Notes under the pieces: generated by a model
Databases searched by the model: none
The model's input: only the letters and a program-made list of their open reading frames with translations
What the model was told of the DNA's origin: nothing
Source: Thiobacter sp964445085
GTDB lineage: Bacteria > Pseudomonadota > Gammaproteobacteria > Burkholderiales > Thiobacteraceae
Direction of reading: 5' to 3'
NCBI GenBank assembly: GCA_964445085.1
Contig: CAYUJV010000125.1
Coordinates: forward strand, 1 to 8,388
Length of the DNA stretch: 8,388 nt
Position numbers and translations under genes: made by a program
Part shown: one piece after another, positions 6,152 through 8,388 of the stretch
Position numbering within the stretch: the stretch's first letter is position 1
Layout of the letters: each line of letters begins with the position of its first letter

Positions 6152-7264
6152 ATGGATCCCTGGCTCGACGCGTTGCGGCAGATCGAAGCATTGGAGAGCC
6201 TCGCGCTGGAGGGCGATCTCGTCGCCCAACTGCGTGAGCAGCACACGCCGTCTCCACCCATTCGCTTTCACACCCCCAGCTTCAAGCGTTACGCGTCCGC
6301 GGAAATCGCCGCCTGCGGCAGGCACGCCTGGCCGGCGGTCTCCATCACCGGCGGCGACTGCGCGCTGCAGTGCGACCACTGCAAGGCGAAGGTGCTGGCG
6401 CCGATGATCCCCGCCCGCACGCCTGAGGCGCTATGGCGCGTCGCCAACGAGCAGATCGGGCAGGGCGCGCGCGGCATGCTGCTGACCGGCGGCTCCAACC
6501 GGCGCAACGAGGTGGAATACGGTCCCTTCTATCCGGTGGTGCGTCGCATCAAGGATGCCTTTCCCGAATTCCGCATCGCGCTGCACACTGCGCTCACCGA
6601 TGCCGATGGTGCCCGCTGCATGGAGCAGGCGGGCATCGATGCCGCGATGATGGATGTGATCGGCGCGCAGGACACCATCACCCAGGTCTATCACCTCCGA
6701 CGCGGCGTCGATGACTTCGAGCGCACCCTCGAAGCCCTGGTGGCAACCCGGCTCAAGGTCGTGCCGCATATCGTGCTCGGCCTGCACTACGGCCGCCTGC
6801 TGGGCGAGTGGTCGGCGCTGGAAATCGTCGCGCGCCATCGGCCGGATGCCCTGGTGCTGGTGGCGGCCATGCCGTTCTACGCGCCGGCTTCCCGCCCCTT
6901 CGTGACGCCCGACCCGCACGCCGTGGGTCGCTTCTTTCTCGACGCGTGGCGCGCCCTGCCGGATCTGCCGCTGCTGCTCGGCTGCGCGCGCCCGCCCGGC
7001 CGCGCCCGCAGCCAGATCGACGCCTATGCGGTGATGGCGGGCTTCCATGGCATCGCGCATCCCGCCGACGGCATGGTCGAGCTCGCCCTGCGCCTCGGGC
7101 GCGAGGTGCGCGTCACACCGTCCTGCTGCTCCATCGCCGTCGGAGAGGAAGTCCTCGCCGTCGACGACGATGCCGCGCTCCAGCTCGACGTGACGCAATT
7201 CCTGGCGCAGGAGCGGCGGCGCGGAAAAATCGTTCCCATCCACGTGGTCGTCCCTCATGCCTAG
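6152..7264 (+). CDS. lipS1: Radical SAM lipoyl synthase component, LipS1 type
   Basis: This radical SAM enzyme of about 370 residues probably inserts sulfur into the octanoyl chain bound to LbpA. The CxxxCxxC motif that binds the SAM-cleaving [4Fe-4S] cluster is CALQCDHC, at C70, C74 and C77, counting from the start used here. The GG motif LLTGGSNRRNE follows at about 111-121. A C-terminal CysCys pair (TPSCCSIAVG, residues 325-326) may ligate an auxiliary cluster that supplies sulfur. In the two-enzyme pathway LipS1 and LipS2 each add one sulfur; LipS1 is preferred from the SITGGDCALQCDHC style and the position after lbpA, but LipS2 is possible. The start at 6152 was chosen for its upstream AAGGA (6137-6141); an ATG at 6134 would add six residues but has no ribosome-binding site. 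The 3' end overlaps the next gene by 8 bp. Confidence 0.72.
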   Translation: MDPWLDALRQIEALESLALEGDLVAQLREQHTPSPPIRFHTPSFKRYASAEIAACGRHAWPAVSITGGDCALQCDHCKAKVLAPMIPARTPEALWRVANEQIGQGARGMLLTGGSNRRNEVEYGPFYPVVRRIKDAFPEFRIALHTALTDADGARCMEQAGIDAAMMDVIGAQDTITQVYHLRRGVDDFERTLEALVATRLKVVPHIVLGLHYGRLLGEWSALEIVARHRPDALVLVAAMPFYAPASRPFVTPDPHAVGRFFLDAWRALPDLPLLLGCARPPGRARSQIDAYAVMAGFHGIAHPADGMVELALRLGREVRVTPSCCSIAVGEEVLAVDDDAALQLDVTQFLAQERRRGKIVPIHVVVPHA

Positions 7265-8345
7265 TGCCTGGCGCGTGCTCGATACCGGCCTGCGCCCCGC
7301 GGCCGAGAACATCGCCCTCAACCGCGCGCTGCTCGAGGCGCGCCAAGCGGACGAGATTCCGAGCACCCTGCGCTTCCTGCGCTTCACGCCGTCCGCCCTC
7401 ATCGGCTTCCACCAGAGCGCGGAACAGGAGCTCAACCTCGACTACTGCCGCGCGCACGGCATCGCCGTGCAGCGCCGCATCACCGGCGGCGGCGCCATCT
7501 ACTTCGACGAGACCCAGCTCGGCTGGGAGCTCTATCTGCACCGGCGCGAGCTGTCCGGTCCCGGCGGCGCTGCCGACATGGAAGCCATCACCCGCCGCAT
7601 CTGCGAGGCGGCGGCGCGCGGCATCGCGTCGCTGGGCGTGGCGGCGAGGTTCCGCCCGCGCAACGACATCGAGGTCGAGGGGCGCAAGATTTCCGGCACC
7701 GGCGGCGCCTTCGACGGCGACGCGCTGATGTTCCAGGGCACCCTGCTGATCGGGTTCGACGTGGAGAAAATGCTGCGCGTGCTGCGCATTCCCGCGGAGA
7801 AGCTGTCGGACAAGGCCATCGCCTCCGCGCGCGAGCGCGTGGCCAATCTGGCGGAGCTGCTGGGCGCGCCCCCGGACCGGGCGCTGGTGCAGGCGCGCAT
7901 CGCCGAGGCCTTCGCCGCAGAATTCGGCGTGCGCCTGGCGTCCGGCGAGCTGACCCCGATGGAACACGAACGCTACCGCAGCGCCCTGGCCGAGATCGAC
8001 GCGCCGGACTGGGTGCGCCTGCTGAATCGACCGCAGGCGGATGCGCCCATGGTCGAGGCCGTGCGCAAGTTCCCCGGCGGGCTGGTGCGGGCCGGCGTGA
8101 TCTACGACCGGCCGCGGGACCGGATCAAGCAGATCAGCTTCAGCGGCGATTTCTTCGTGCAGCCCAGGCGCGCCATCGCCGATCTCGAGGCGCGGCTGCG
8201 CGAGACCGAGGCGGCCCGGCTCGAAACCAACATCGCGGAATTTTTCGCCGGGCGCGCGGTGGACATGCTCGGCCTCACCGCGGCGGACCTGAGCCTGGTC
8301 GCGCGCGAGGCGCTGCAGCAGGCCGCGGCGACGACGCAGCCATGA
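7257..8345 (+). CDS. slpl(AB): Lipoate-protein ligase sLpl(AB)
   Basis: This 362-residue member of the BPL/LplA/LipB family should attach lipoate or octanoate to LbpA through an adenylate intermediate. The lipoate-binding loop RRITGGGAIYFD is at 73-84. The catalytic lysine is likely K144 in NDIEVEGRKISGTGG, and MFQGTLLIGFD is at 158-168. Residues from about 250 to 345 form an extra domain (VRLLNRP, KFPGGLVRAG and IKQISFSGDFF blocks) similar to the LplB accessory part. Catalytic and accessory domains are therefore fused in one chain, as described for the sulfur-oxidation-linked sLpl(AB). The ATG at 7257 overlaps the radical SAM stop by 8 bp without a clear Shine-Dalgarno, suggesting translational coupling. 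The stop TGA overlaps the next gene's start as ATGA. A general LplA is the alternative; context with lbpA favours sLpl(AB). Confidence 0.83.
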   Translation: MPSAWRVLDTGLRPAAENIALNRALLEARQADEIPSTLRFLRFTPSALIGFHQSAEQELNLDYCRAHGIAVQRRITGGGAIYFDETQLGWELYLHRRELSGPGGAADMEAITRRICEAAARGIASLGVAARFRPRNDIEVEGRKISGTGGAFDGDALMFQGTLLIGFDVEKMLRVLRIPAEKLSDKAIASARERVANLAELLGAPPDRALVQARIAEAFAAEFGVRLASGELTPMEHERYRSALAEIDAPDWVRLLNRPQADAPMVEAVRKFPGGLVRAGVIYDRPRDRIKQISFSGDFFVQPRRAIADLEARLRETEAARLETNIAEFFAGRAVDMLGLTAADLSLVAREALQQAAATTQP

Positions 8346-8388
8346 GCGCGCCGCTCGCGGTGGACGTGCTGGTGGTGGGGCTGGGCCC
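8342..8388 (+). CDS. lipT: Rossmann-fold flavoprotein, probably LipT (3' partial)
   Basis: Only the first 15 codons are inside the window. They read MSAPLAVDVLVVGLG, a short N-terminus followed by a hydrophobic beta strand and the start of a glycine-rich dinucleotide-binding loop; the next codon begins CC, so Pro follows. This is typical of FAD-dependent oxidoreductases, including the geranylgeranyl-reductase-like family of LipT. The ATG lies in an ATGA overlap with the ligase stop. LipT commonly accompanies lipS1, lipS2 and slpl(AB) and has been proposed to supply electrons for lipoyl synthesis. The flavoprotein call is fair; the LipT identity comes mainly from context. Confidence 0.55.
   Translation, partial: MSAPLAVDVLVVGLG

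Noticed and set aside
6431..7435. 334-codon minus-strand frame across the radical SAM and ligase genes
   Set aside because: It crosses two well-supported genes, shows no recognisable domain and has shadow-like composition.
1..8388. tRNA, rRNA, CRISPR arrays, insertion sequences or integrase genes
   Set aside because: Nothing of these kinds was seen by eye; the window is almost fully occupied by protein-coding genes with ordinary spacing.

Overview
This GC-rich window has all genes on the + strand. It reads as part of a sulfur-oxidation locus from a chemolithotrophic sulfur-oxidising proteobacterium, most likely gamma or beta. That assignment rests on gene content and base composition, not on any taxonomic marker.

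Region 1 (1-4167) encodes a membrane-bound molybdenum iron-sulfur oxidoreductase of the SoeABC type. It comprises the catalytic molybdopterin subunit (5' end cut off by the window edge), a four-cluster ferredoxin-like subunit and an eight-helix NrfD/DmsC-type quinone-interacting membrane anchor. SoeABC oxidises sulfite to sulfate on the cytoplasmic side of the membrane. The 97-bp gap between soeA and soeB holds an unusual array of 7-bp repeats around a GC hairpin.

Region 2 (4168-5547) is the sulfur-relay trio: a single-domain rhodanese, TusA and a DsrE2/DsrE3-type protein. A sigma-70-like promoter lies in front of the rhodanese, and its -10 box sits inside a perfect 9-bp inverted repeat that looks like a repressor operator. 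A second good promoter lies in front of tusA. A strong intrinsic terminator closes the unit after dsrE. These proteins are expected to pass persulfide sulfur in the cytoplasm.

Region 3 (5548-8388) is a lipoate unit: a GcvH-like lipoate-binding protein (LbpA), a radical SAM enzyme of the LipS1/LipS2 kind, a long lipoate-protein ligase of the sLpl(AB) kind, and the first 15 codons of a Rossmann-fold flavoprotein that is probably LipT. This is the dedicated lipoate-assembly set known to accompany the sulfur-oxidising heterodisulfide-reductase-like (sHdr) pathway. The last three genes overlap at their start/stop codons and are probably translated together.

A consistent reading is that the rhodanese, TusA and DsrE deliver sulfur, an sHdr-LbpA system outside the window oxidises it to sulfite, SoeABC oxidises the sulfite to sulfate, and the downstream genes lipoylate LbpA. 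No sHdr gene is visible here, so that link is inferred from the presence of lbpA and its maturation genes.
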